From Stomoxys calcitrans (lineage: Eukaryota > Arthropoda > Insecta > Diptera > Muscidae), in NCBI RefSeq assembly GCF_963082655.1, contig NC_081554.1, positions 56,283,869-56,347,868 on the forward strand: 64,000 nt of DNA, written 5' to 3'. Under the pieces are notes generated by a model. It made no database searches. It worked only from the letters and a program-made list of their open reading frames with translations, and was not told the origin of the DNA. This document shows, piece after piece, positions 10,018 through 20,007 of this stretch. A program made the translations under genes and the position numbers. Positions within the stretch are counted from its first letter, which is position 1. Each line of letters begins with the position of its first letter.

Positions 10018-10086
10018 ACCGCCGAATTTTTCTGATATTCCGCCATGGTTCGAACCATACTTGTCCCTGGGCAACGGTGGCCTCCC
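10018..10086 (-). mobile_element. SINE head remnant
   Basis: An inverted, decayed head: 'ACGGTGGCCTCC' at the right edge and GGTTCGAACC near 10048. The A-box part is largely lost. Confidence 0.55.
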
Positions 10087-10345
10087 TGCAGATAGTTTAG
10101 TAGGCTATTTTCTTTAAAACTACACGCTTTATCTTACCCTCAAGGGTAAGTGCTTTCCCATAAAAAGCATATAAGCCGATCCCTCGACTTGACTGTTTGG
10201 TCCCCCAAAATTACAATTCGTAAAACTTATGCCCATACTAAATATGGTACAAAGACCGTAAATAGATATTGCCCTCCTATGAACTGATCTTCTCATTTGA
10301 CTTCTTAAGCCACTATGTGCCCCTATGTGATACGAGCATTTGGAC
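10086..10345 (-). repeat. degenerate copy of the hairpin-ended dispersed repeat
   Basis: Read on the minus strand it has 'TTAAGAAGTCAAATGAGAAG', the decayed form of the internal phrase AAGTCAAATCGGGAGATCGG followed by TATATGGGAGC found in better copies (e.g. 34.5-35.4 kb). No ends visible. Confidence 0.45.
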
Positions 10346-11218
10346 ATGTGAAATCCTTAATGCTTAGACAAACGGAAACATAATCCTCAATAGGATCATC
10401 TAATCTGTATCGGTTTCTCCCAATGCATACCCAATGCTTTTAATAACAAATCATATAAACCAGTTTCGCCTAGCTATTACAACGGCATATGTGCTCACAA
10501 CAGATTGCAGAAATTAATAAACGCCCATAATTTTTTCTATGCATATGGACACTAAAGGTTTTACTTTTATAAAATATTTTTGTACGGCCTATACAGCAGT
10601 TCTTATCCTAAAGACATACAAATAATCTATTTTTATAGTTTCTAGAAAACACTCACAAAAATTAAAAAGTTTTATTTACTATATGACATCTATTATGATT
10701 GAATTATGCGCTGTTTAGAGATTAAAACAATTATGGAAAAATTCATTAATCGATGTTCTATAAGTAGAGTTAAAAAGTATTTGGGGCAAAACTATTGATA
10801 ACAGTAAACAAATGAATATACAAAAGACAAAAAGGGAACAAAAGCAAAGATGATATGCCAATTGATTGCAAGAATGTCATAACTCAAAAAGGGAAATGGA
10901 TGTTTGCACTTCAAACCCCGTAATACAATAGAGCTTGCCTTTTACAATAAAGCTCAAAATCTGAGTTATGACATTTTGCAAAATGCAAATTGGATTAGTA
11001 AAAATTATAAAAATATGTAAGATTGAGATGGTAAGTTGCAATTATGTTTGTTATTATAGATGTCATGATATGAACACCAGACACGCCCTCAGCGACTGCA
11101 ATGAAACATTTACAAAGAGAGGGGGAAAAACTACACAACCAAAGCCCAAAGGATTCTCATCTTCACACCTGCAGCTAGATCGACTTCGTTGAGCTTTGGA
11201 TGTTTAACTAACTCTTAC
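10346..11218. other. AT-rich non-coding stretch, probably intron or downstream DNA of the next gene
   Basis: No exon could be supported. A perfect 14-bp inverted repeat AATGTCATAACTCA (10873-10886) / TGAGTTATGACATT (10962-10975) is the only structure seen. The last exon of the gene at 11219 ends in a donor site, so the following exon must lie to the left, here or beyond. Confidence 0.5.
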
Positions 11219-11869
11219 CTTTTAACAGTTTTCTTGGACGCGATTTAAACTCGAATCTTTCATCGTGAGTGCCATGCAAATGTGGCCGGGGACGTCTTTC
11301 ATTGATGTATGTTACTTTGGCAGATGTATGACCGATTTTTTCGGAACGCTCTATAGAACATGATGCTGAATTGCGGCTATCACCACTTGATATACTCTTA
11401 ATCTAGAAAACCAAAGCAAAATAAAGAAATAACGGAAGTGAGTCATAAGTAGAGGAAGGAATAAGTAGAACATCTCTAATACATGTCTCAATGCATGCTT
11501 GCTAAAACAGCGATAAGACAAAGTTCAATGCCTTTGTCATCATTAGCACCAAGCACAAGTCTTTGTTGTAGTTTCGAGCAAACTTACATTAATTTTGGGC
11601 ATGGCCATTGGTGAGGCAGGAGTTGCTGATTTGGGGGCGCTATTTGTAACATCTTCTTCAGTTTCTACATCTACCAATTTTTGGCGTTCTACAACTTCAT
11701 CGTTGGGTTCCATGTTGTTGGGGGCTTTTGTTGCTAGAAACAAGGAAAACAACATTAACACAAAAAAAAAGAAATTGTCACATATCTCACAAAACTGGTT
11801 ACTCATGTATCTCTCGTTTGCGGCAACTTTGCCCAAGGTTTCAGTCTTCGCAAAAGGGGTCCACACAAA
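11219..11869 (-). CDS. partial multi-exon gene, unrecognised protein (three exons seen)
   Basis: Reading right to left: exon 11869-11791, intron 11790-11734 (57 bp, GTGAGA...CTAG), exon 11733-11588, intron 11587-11403 (185 bp, GTAAGT...TTTTCTAG), exon 11402-11219, then a donor GTAAGAG. Phases agree at both junctions (1 then 0) and no stop occurs across about 136 codons. A start could be the ATG at 11806 (MSNQF...), leaving the rest of the first exon as 5' UTR; its acceptor is weak, which favours this. The protein is acidic and low-complexity at first (VETEEDV, NSAPKSATPASP), then Ser-rich (SISSGDSRNSASCSIERS), then basic (NERRPRPHLHG, FKSRPRKLLK). No domain or signal peptide recognised. It looks like an intracellular, possibly phosphorylated regulatory protein, but that is a guess. 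The 3' end is not found. Confidence 0.62.
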
Positions 11870-13073
11870 CTAGGGTGTTTTAACTGCTACAGAATAACCA
11901 ATCTTCCATTGTCAGTACGTGGAATCTTTCTGCAATACTTACTTTCAATTGCTCTAAAGAACCGTTCCAAAGGTAGCTTGTATTTGTATGTTTTTGTTCT
12001 TTGTTGTTTTATATTTTGCCTTATCCAATTATATTGTCACGCCTGTTATTCGAGTAGCTCGCCCCGTATATCTTTTTTACTTTTTGATTACAACTACAAC
12101 CAACTCCCAAAGAGCATTGCTTTTGGCAATGCCAAGTTTTCTTAACTTTTATTCAGTCCTTGTTGTGATTTTGTTTAACATTTTCCTGGTTTTATAACAT
12201 AAAATTTGCGAGGAATAAATACCACAATAGAATAAAAACACAATAAACTTTGAGTAACCGAGTAACCGATTATTCACCATCATATCATTGGTCATTCACA
12301 GTAAATAGGGGTTGTGGACTTGCGTCTTATTGTAACGGTTTTAGTAATTTAAAAAAGTACATGATCAGGAAAATAAATATGAAGCTCTATTAATTGCTGT
12401 GTTTTATTTTAGTACCGGATAGACAAGCCGTGAAGAGCATAAATAAAACGCAAAAAATGTTTCCAGTGAAAGTATGCTTGAATGCCATGAGATGGCAACG
12501 CCATTTGCCAACCTGTCAAAACAATACAATAAAAAAAGTTAAAATATTTGTAAAATTAATAAATAAAATTTGCAAAACACATGTGGGCATAGAAGTCAAA
12601 TAAAATTTATTATGATTTGCACATTAAATTTTATAAATAATAGGTTTTAATTTTATTTCGCCATTCACAATCGAAGACTTCTGCGGATGGCCACACATAT
12701 TTGTGAAAAACATATCATGGCAATCCTGACTTTTTAAGGTAATCGATTTTGAAGCAAAAGGACTTGCTGATTTCATTCTAGGGGACATTCCCTCATTAAT
12801 TATGAAAAATTTTCACAAAAGTATTATGCTATCATTGCGTTTTTTTTTTTGTGTTTGTTTCAATACCAAAATACGTTTGTTTATCTGCTCTCTATTTAAT
12901 TTATTTTTTCGCAAATAAAAAAGAAAAACTAACCATGAATGCTTTCAAGGGCTGCCACAAGAATTTTTTCCCAATTTCTTCACTAAAAGCAGATTACTAC
13001 TTTTCCGCCTATTTTTCGCTAACTTATGGAGATTGACAGCATTTCACTCGAAAAGCTAAACAGAATACTCTGC
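11870..13073. other. AT-rich stretch, no supported gene
   Basis: Many short open frames occur but none has coding character. One dispersed repeat is seen: about 90 bp at 12272-12360 (ATTCACCATCATATCATTGG...) recurs at 13390-13480. Upstream exons or the promoter of the gene at 11.2-11.9 kb may lie here. Confidence 0.5.
12272..12360 (+). repeat. short dispersed repeat, copy 1
   Basis: 'TTCACCATCATATCATTGGT' and then 'CTTATTGTAACGGTTTTAGT' are shared in order with 13390-13480 ('TTCACCATCACATCATTGGT', 'CTTAATGTAACGGTTTCGTT'). Identity about 80% by eye. Nature unknown. Confidence 0.6.
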
Positions 13074-13280
13074 TTACTTCACAAATGTCGCCAGTATTAA
13101 GATGCGATACCACAGCAAACATTTATTTTGTCGCAAAGTGTCTGCTTTGAATACTTCTGATCCCTATCGGGAGCCCACAATATGTAGGAAAGGAGACGTG
13201 GTTGGCCTAAAGATTTACAGTGCCAGTGTCAGACCAGCGGTAACATACGGGTAGGGCGCTTATTTGGGGGTTCCCGAAGG
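13074..13280. mobile_element. small SINE and LINE scraps
   Basis: 13074-13107 is a minus-strand SINE-body scrap ('TTCACAAATGTCGCCAGTAT'). 13190-13280 encodes VGLKIYSASVRPAVTYG, the thumb motif of a non-LTR reverse transcriptase on the plus strand. Confidence 0.5.
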
Positions 13281-13389
13281 TTCAAATGGTCCAATTCAAT
13301 CCAGTTTATTAGTCGATTATTATCCAATCGACTATTCAACTTCGTGTGTGAAAATATTGAAGTTAATTTTTGTTAGTACACACTTGATA

Positions 13390-13480
13390 ATTCACCATCA
13401 CATCATTGGTCATTCACAATAGAGATGGGCAGTTGGCTGGCATCTTAATGTAACGGTTTCGTTAATTTCATGGGTCCATG
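13390..13480 (+). repeat. short dispersed repeat, copy 2
   Basis: This is the partner of 12272-12360. It is followed by AT-rich sequence to 13690. Confidence 0.6.
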
Positions 13481-13687
13481 TATCTAAAAACTAAATATTA
13501 AGAAAGAAAATAAAAGAATTTTTTTTCTTAAGTTAGTAATAAAAAATGGATGCTTAATAAATATTAAAATAGTAATAACATAAATTTCAGTTTTACAGAT
13601 TTAAAATTCGATTCTCCCATAGAAGCTGCAAACACAGTGTTTGTTTTTGTTTTCCTAGGAGTGGCTCATGCCGAAGTGCTTGCTTGT

Positions 13688-14800
13688 AGCCACCAGCGTA
13701 GGATAGGGGGTATATTCATTTGGTTATTCCGTTTGCAACACATCGAAATATCAATTTCTGACCCTACAAAGTATATATATATTTCGGATCGTCGTAAAAT
13801 TCTAAGACGATTTAACGATTTCCGTGTGTCTGTCCGTCTGTCCGCCCGTCTGTTGTTATCACTCTACAGCCTTCAAAAACTGAGATATTGAGCTGAAATT
13901 TGGCACAGATACGTATTTTTGATGCACGCTGGTTACGTTCTTCAACGGGCCAAATCGGAACATCGGAACATTTTCCGATAAAGGTTCTAATGCCCATAAA
14001 TGCTTTATTTTTCATCAGATTTCGCTGAAATTTGAAACAATGAGTAGTTTTAGGCCTCCCAACAACTGCTGCAAATATGGTCCATATCGCTGCTGCCATA
14101 TATACCGATCTGCCGATAAGGGGTCTGAAACCCATAAAAGCTTTACTTATTGCCTGATTTTGCTGAAATTTGAAACAGAGGGTTATCTTAAGCCTCTTGA
14201 TATCTGTCCTAAATATGGATCATGACGGACTATATTTAGGTATAGCTGCCATATAGATCGATCTCCCGATAAAGGGTCTGAAGCCCATAAAAGCTTTATT
14301 TTTTAACCGATTTCGCTGAAATTTTAAACAGTAAGTAGTTTTAGGCCTCCTCAAATAGGACCCAAATATGCTTCGGATCGAACTATATTTAGATATAGCT
14401 GTCATATAGACCGATCTGCCGATAAAGGGTCTGAAGCTCATAAAAGCTTTATTTATTACACGATTTCGCTGAAATTTTAAACAGTGGGTAGTCTTAGTTC
14501 TCCCGACATCCGTCCCAAATATGGCTCGGATTGGACTATATTTAGATATAGCTGCCATACAGACCAATATCCCGATAAAGGGTCTGAAGCGAATAAATGC
14601 TTTATTTTTTATCCAATTTCGCTGAAATTTGAAACAGTAGTTTTAGGCCACCCGACATCCGACCCAAATATGGTAAAGATCGGAATTTGGGTGAGTAAGT
14701 GTACAATTTTCACCGGATTGCGACGAAAGGGGATTTTCATATATACCCGAGGTGGTGGGTTTCCAAGTTCGGCCCGGCCGAACTTAATCCCTTTTTACTT
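13688..14800 (+). repeat. hairpin-ended dispersed repeat, long copy with internal tandem units
   Basis: It begins 'GGGGGTATATTCATTTGGTT', 'TTTGCAACACATCGAAATAT' and 'GTCCGTCTGTCCGCC'. It then has about seven quasi-repeats of 110-130 bp, each carrying 'GATAAGGGGTCTGAAACCC' / 'TTCGCTGAAATTTGAAACA' / 'ATATAGCTGCCATATAGA' phrases. It ends with the palindrome GTTCGGCCCGGCCGAAC (14767-14783) and CCCTTTTTACTTGTTTT. No coding capacity. A widespread fly repeat; a non-autonomous Helitron-type element with internal tandem repeats is one possibility, not proven. Confidence 0.75.
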
Positions 14801-14977
14801 GTTTTCTTTGTTTTATCTAAGGTCAATGTTCCGGTTTGCTTTGTTATTGCTGGTACTATGTTCGTTTTTCACAATTTTAATAACTGAATAAAATCTATTA
14901 TTTAAAAAAAGTAAAATAAAAAAAGCGAATATAGTATCAGCCTATACATCCTAAAGTATAAAAAATAAATTTTTGTA

Positions 14978-15645
14978 TACCCACCACCATAGGATAGAGA
15001 GTATACTAATCTAGTCATTCCATTTGTAACACCTACAAATTTTGATCTGAGACCCTATAAAGTATATACATTCTTGATCCTCTTGACAATCTGAGTAGAA
15101 CCAGCAATGTCCGCCCGTCTGTCCGTTCATTCGCCTGTGGAAATCGAGATAGCGGTCGAACCAATAAACATATCCGCTTAACATTTTGCACAGACACTTC
15201 TTTATTGATGTAGGTCGTCGGGGATTGTAAATGGGCCATATCAATTCAGATTTAGATATAGCCCCCATATAAACCGAACTCCGTATTTGACTTCTTGAGC
15301 CCTTACAAGCCGCAATTTTTGTCCGACTTGGCTAAAATTTTGCACGTAGTCTTCTGTTATGGCTTCCAACAGTTGTTCCAAATACGGTTTAAATCACTCT
15401 ATAACCTGATATAGCTCCCATATAAATTGTACTACGATTTCGCATCTGGAACCCCTGAAAGCCGCAATTTTTATCCGATTTGGCTAAAATTTTGCATGCG
15501 GTGTTCTATTACGGCTTCCAGCAGCTGTGCGGTCCAAATCAGTCTGTAACCTGATATAGCTCCCATATAAACCGGTCTCCCGATTAGACTTCTTCAGCCC
15601 CTAGAAGCGTTATCCGATTGCTGTGGACCACATTTTGCTGTGGAC
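14978..15645 (+). repeat. hairpin-type dispersed repeat, right-truncated copy
   Basis: It starts TATACCCACCACCATAGGAT, has 'CCCTATAAAGTATATACATT' and 'GTCCGCCCGTCTGTCCG', then three internal units with 'GATATAGCTCCCATATAAA'. The hairpin end is missing. It sits 180 bp after the previous copy in the same orientation. Confidence 0.75.
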
Positions 15646-15861
15646 CCATCACATCATTTTTATGTGATGGGTTGTTTTGGGTAAGGTGGGATTTTAGGAA
15701 AAGCTGAATTTTTCAAAGTAATGCAAAGGAGTGCATTTTTCGAAGTTTGAAAAAATGAAATTTTTTTTCACAGCAATATTTTTAGTTAGATTTTCGTAAA
15801 AAATTTTGTTGCAAAATGATGATTTTATTAAAAAAAACAAAGATTGGCCTATGATAAAGAT

Positions 15862-15867
15862 TTTATT
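15862..15867 (-). terminator. polyadenylation signal of the COX7A-like gene
   Basis: AATAAA on the minus strand, about 50 bp after the stop codon at 15918. Position and sequence fit a canonical signal. Confidence 0.6.
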
Positions 15868-15917
15868 ATTAATATTTCTTTAAAATTCAAAGATTTGTGG
15901 CTGAGAAACATTTTGAT

Positions 15918-16175
15918 TCAAGCATTCTTCTTTTTGAAACCCATGGTGTAGACCATTTCTAAGATGCTTAGCAGACCAATGCCACAGAGGCCAACGGTAA
16001 CACCAAATAAAACTTTGTCGGCAGGTCCACCTTTGAGAAACACAGGCACGGTGCTTTTAGCCTGAAATTGCAACAAATGAACCAAAGAATAAAAACGAAA
16101 ACTTTTGCGTATCCCCTTACAAAAACAAACCTGGAATTTTTGCATATTTTTAGCAAGTTCTTCGGGTAAAGCCAT
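15918..16175 (-). CDS. COX7A: cytochrome c oxidase subunit 7A family protein, two exons
   Basis: Exon 1 is 16175-16131 (MALPEELAKNMQKFQ) and exon 2 is 16061-15918 (from AKSTVPVFLKGGPADKVLF to KKKNA, stop TGA). The intron 16130-16062 is 69 bp with GT...TTTCAG ends. The product is 62 residues. PVFLKGGPADKVL is the conserved COX7A matrix-side motif and FGVTVGLCGIGLLSILEMVYTM is the single membrane helix; the family forms a small nuclear-encoded subunit of complex IV in the inner mitochondrial membrane. There is no long N-terminal presequence, so it may be a COX7A-like paralogue. A good acceptor (TTCATCTTTACAG, ending at 16198) lies 22 bp upstream of the ATG, suggesting a 5' UTR intron. The intron is a multiple of three and stop-free, so an 85-codon read-through frame exists, but splicing is the better reading. 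Confidence 0.82.
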   Translation of the reverse strand: MALPEELAKNMQKFQVCFCKGIRKSFRFYSLVHLLQFQAKSTVPVFLKGGPADKVLFGVTVGLCGIGLLSILEMVYTMGFKKKNA

Positions 16176-16772
16176 TTTAATTATCGATTATGCAATGCTG
16201 TAAAGATGAAGAATTTGTAAACGCATTTCAAAATTGTCGATTAGCATCTAGAGTATAAGGTATTTAATAAAATTTTAGTTATCTTATTCACTTTAGTTTC
16301 TTAATCACATTTAGTTTTTGTTAATCATACAGATTCATTTTTTTTTTAAATTATTTTTTGCCTACTTTATGTTGTTGCTCTTACTTACATGTAATTCCCA
16401 CACCAGATAATGACGATTCTGCACAATTTGACTTTTTTCTTTTGTGCTATGGCATTTAATAATCAGCTGGCTGGCTGGCTGATGTGCGAAAATGACAATT
16501 TTAAAAATAGATTTTGAAAATGCATTTCAAAATAATTGAAAATGCAACACCAGCACTGCAGTGCATAGAGAAATTTCCAATTCCCTTCCAACTTTAGATA
16601 ATTTGGTGATTGTCAAAGTGTTTGCAAAAAAAGTAACGGTTTTTTGAATTTTTTTCCTTCGAAATTTCACCATAAGGACAATACAAATGATACAGAGATC
16701 TTAAAGAGTAGACGATTTGGCCTTGTAGGCCAGAGGACTGCCATCATGTCCCTTTGGTTTACAGTACAATAA
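16176..16772. other. upstream region of the COX7A-like gene
   Basis: It contains a probable 5' UTR intron acceptor at 16198 (minus) and otherwise AT-rich DNA. A promoter could not be pinpointed. 'GGCTGGCTGGCTGATGTG' is a short GGCT repeat at about 16470. Confidence 0.4.
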
Positions 16773-17051
16773 AAGGTGTATTTATCAGGTGGCCGCATCA
16801 AATAAGCTGAGAGAATTTGATATGTCAACTCATTTTTGAATTCGCCGTACAAAAATATAAACTTAAAAATAAATATTTTATAAATTGTGTTTGCTGCTGT
16901 TTTGGGTTTTAAACTTAGGGTATATAATGGTCATACACTATCAGTTTCACCCAGTGAACTTAGGTATTTTGTGTCGCCTGACAATGCAATGGCTTTTCAG
17001 GACAGCTCCATCACATCTAGAAGAGGTCCCCTCAACATACCAAGTTACCTA
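16773..17051 (+). mobile_element. left part of a foldback element, copy 1
   Basis: It starts AAGGTGTATTTATCAGGTGG, contains GAATTTGATATGTCAACTCA, and ends 'ACCAAGTTACCTA'. The whole is about 85-90% identical by eye to 17290-17572. Its right inverted end is absent; a mariner MITE follows directly. Confidence 0.7.
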
Positions 17052-17285
17052 TTGGGTTGCCCAAAAAGTAATTGCGGATTTTTTAAAAGAAAGTAAATGC
17101 ATTTTTAATAAAACTTAGAATGAACTTTAATCAAATATACTTTTTTTACACTTTTTTTCTAAAGCAAGCTAAAAGTCACAGCTGATAACTGACAGAAGAA
17201 AGAATGCAATTACAGAGTCACAAGCTGTGAAAAAATTTGTCAACGCTGACTATATGAAAAATCCGCAATTACTTTTTGGGCAACC
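17052..17285 (+). mobile_element. mariner-like MITE copy 4
   Basis: Same orientation as copy 1. TA precedes it (17050-17051). The right end stops GGGCAACC and lacks the last CAAT, after which ATAC follows. It lies exactly at the junction between two copies of the foldback element. Confidence 0.9.
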
Positions 17286-17289
17286 ATAC

Positions 17290-17958
17290 AAGGCATATTC
17301 ATCAGGTGGCCGCATCAACTCAGCTGAGAGAATTTGATATGTCAACTCATTTTTGAATTCGCCGTACAAAAATACAAACTTCAAAATAAATATTTTATAA
17401 ATTGTGTTTGCTGCTGTTATGGTTTTTAAACTTAGGGTATATAATGGTCATTCACTACCAGTTTCACTCAGAGAACTTAGGTCTTTTGTGTCTCCTGACA
17501 TTGCAATGGCTTTTCAGGACATTCAGTAGTGAGAGTGGCAGCTTCGTCACATCTACTACCAAGTTACCTAGTATTTTGGCAGCATACTATATGCACTCTG
17601 AACGGCCACAGACCATGTTGACAACGTCATCCTTGTAGCCAACAAACTTTAACTGTCCTTTTCAAATGACCTGAAAATCCGACAGATATCCAAGAGCCAA
17701 AAGGGGTACACGTAAAGCCTATGGAGCTAATTAGAATTTTGAACATTTTTAAATGTAAGAAAATACATTTAAAAATTTGATACTCAAAAATTAATAAACT
17801 TCTTTCTTCTTGCTCTGATTGATCGTAGCAAAAATTTTAAATGTCAGGGCGAATCGACTTTTTTTCGCCATGTTTACAAATTTTGACATATCAAATTCCC
17901 AAAAAAGATGCTTTGTTGTAGCAATTCGCTGATGCGGCCACCTTATTCAATACGCCTT
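17290..17958 (+). mobile_element. foldback-type element with long inverted ends
   Basis: The left end has AAGGCATATTCATCAGGTGG / CCGCATCA and GAATTTGATATGTCA. The right end carries the inverse (GACATATCAAATTC, TGATGCGGCCACCTT, AATACGCCTT). CATAC flanks both ends and may be a 5-bp target duplication. No transposase frame. Superfamily not assigned. Confidence 0.65.
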
Positions 17959-18039
17959 CATACAATACATAATTGTTAAGTGTTATTTTTATTAATTAGT
18001 ATTTTACATTAAAATACTAAATGTTTGTAAGGCAGGACC

Positions 18040-18175
18040 TGACCCAGATATTTGGTGTCTACAGATAATATCAGATTCGTACTCTACATTACAAAGACCA
18101 TTAATTTAGGCCCATTATAGTTTCCCATGGGGGGGGGGGTGTAGGAAGGCCCCCCAAATATTTATACAAAAACGT
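18040..18175 (-). repeat. degenerate 'GAATCTGATATC' repeat, minus orientation
   Basis: On the minus strand it shows 'GAGTACGAATCTGATATTA' and a run of C ahead of it, matching the phrase order of 7530-7760. It contains an 11-bp poly-G tract (18129-18139 region). Confidence 0.5.
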
Positions 18176-18436
18176 GGTCAACTCTCTAAAGGCCGAAACA
18201 CAATGAGCGCGTTGAGCTTAGCAATGCAACTCTGTACACAAATTCCACAAAAGCAAAGCGAAAACGTTTAAAATTTTTTCAACTTTGACGCTTGAAAGAG
18301 AGCGTCATTCTGCCACACGTGAAGTAGAGTTTTTGGTCGTTAAAATTAAAAATTGTTTAACTTTTGCGAGCTGCTTTTTTAACATTTGTTTGCAGAGTAG
18401 CATTTTTCAGCGCGACGCTCCTCTACGCGCTCATGA

Positions 18437-18555
18437 TGTGCATCTGTTGAAAGTTGTATTGATGGTTTCGAATAATGGCAATGACTCTCGCTATTGCTCC
18501 ATGTGCCCTGATTCGAAGCCATCAAAACAATTTCCAACAGATGCACAGAATTATG
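18437..18555. repeat. large imperfect palindrome (36-bp arms)
   Basis: GTGCATCTGTTG...TTTCGAAT at the left pairs with ATTCGAAG...CAACAGATGCAC at the right, with about 5 mismatches in 36 and a loop of roughly 40 bp. Weaker symmetry extends outward (ATGATGTGCAT / ATGTGCATATCAT). It probably belongs to a foldback element filling about 18185-18775, whose outer ends I could not fix. Confidence 0.7.
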
Positions 18556-18778
18556 TGCATATCATGGAAGCAGTGTAAGCGTGTTGCACACAAAAAATCT
18601 GTCATTACCCGAAAACGCATGCATTGGGAAAAGTACAGCTAATAGGTTTGTCGAGCGTGTTTAATGTGGTATTTGTATCATAGAGGCGTTTTCGCAAACA
18701 ATTCCAACGCATGTGGGCGCATCTGACTGCTTAAGCACGCATAAGTGCTTCGTGTATTGTATGTCCCAATAGTATGTA

Positions 18779-19014
18779 TGGGTTGCCTAAAAAGTAATTG
18801 CGGATTTTTCATATAGTCGGCGTTGTCAAATATTTTCACAGCTTGTGACTCTGTAATTGCATTCTTTCTTCTGTTAGTTATCAGCTGTTACTTTTAGCTT
18901 GCTTTAGAAAAAAAGTGTAAAAAAAGTATATTTGATTAAAGTTCATTCTAAGTTTTATTAAAAATGCATTTACTTTCTTTTAAAAAATCCGCAATTACTT
19001 TTTGGGCAACCCAA
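18779..19014 (-). mobile_element. mariner-like MITE copy 5
   Basis: Same orientation as copies 2 and 3. TA lies at 18777-18778 and 19015-19016. The left TIR has one lost T and a C-to-T change (GGGTTGCCTAAAAAG). Confidence 0.9.
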
Positions 19015-19159
19015 TAAATTCAACTTTAGAGCGATTTTACTCTCATTAAAAAGTTGCAAGCAAAAGTACTCGAACAGCTGATTTTTGTTTTAGTTGTTTT
19101 TTTTTTTTGCTTGCTTAGGAAAACAATAGTTTTACAATAAAAAATGCTGGCGATACTTG

Positions 19160-19910
19160 TTGTGGTATTTTCCTTAGATAAACGTCTATTTATTGACCCG
19201 AGAGTGACATGGCCAGAAAAAAAGCCATTCATCGTATCCGTGATCTCCGTGCCTTTGGACAGCCATCACAATTTACCGTGCCCGAAACTACGAATGTCAT
19301 CCGCGGCGCCAAATCGCTGGTCCCAGACGGAATCTCTACACTGATGCTGAAGAATCGTGATTTGTCTGTAGTAGAGTACCTTACAACTGTCCTCAGCCTG
19401 TCTGAACACTATTATAGTACCCGATGTTTAGCAGATGGGCAGTGTGATCCCACTAATGCAACCTGGAAAGGGCACGAGCAAGGGCAAGTCGTTCAGAACG
19501 AGAGCCCTTAACTCATCAGTACCCTAGACGCAGGAGGCACTACACCTCCCGATCCTCCCGGTGGACAATTTCCATTCGCCGAACATTAGCATGCATTTCG
19601 AAGGCTGCATAGGACTACAACTGCTGTTGTGCTTACAAAGATACCTTGGACTAACCACCTAATGCTTTTGGGTATTGTGGCTAGATAAATTGCTACGACC
19701 ACTGATATTAGGCTAAGGGAGCTTTCTATTTGGTCATGTGGCGGCTAGGGACACTTTGTTATCATTGAAGATATCTGTATCCGATTACAATTACCAGACA
19801 AATTTGCACTGTTCGTCACTTGTTTAACTGCCCAGCTAGACCCACTCAATCACATGGCATCATCTTCCCTCCTTAACAAATTCAAAGGAACGGTGTTGGT
19901 TTCATCGAAG
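19160..19910 (+). mobile_element. Jockey/CR1-like LINE, internally deleted copy
   Basis: Frame 19209 onward gives IHRIRDLRAFGQPSQF and VIRGAKSLVPDGISTLMLKN, the region before the RT palm (family: AKSSKALGPDGIS...). It continues to FPFAEH at 19570, identical to the copy at 6.0 kb. The palm, thumb and most of the rest are missing. At about 19800 the C-terminal TVRHLFNCPARPT motif appears, as at 7330. An internal deletion thus joins the RT start to the 3' end. Confidence 0.78.
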
Positions 19911-20007
19911 CTCTCCGAAGAGGATGATTCCATCAAAACACTTAAGAAACCGGTGATTGCTCTTTTCTTGATGTCCGGAAAGATACAATGTTTTAATTTT
20001 TCAAGAT

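Noticed and set aside
11595..11873. Plus-strand 92-codon frame overlapping the minus-strand gene
   Set aside because: It is the shadow of the minus-strand exons and crosses their introns without splice sense on the plus strand.
14220..14567. Repetitive 115-codon frame (repeats of 'MGFRPFIGRSVYM')
   Set aside because: It is the translation of the internal units of the hairpin-type repeat; not conserved in other copies, where stops occur.
15918..16175. A single 85-codon open frame across the COX7A-like locus
   Set aside because: The frame runs through a 69-bp segment with canonical GT...AG borders that does not resemble COX7A. The two-exon model gives a protein that matches the family.
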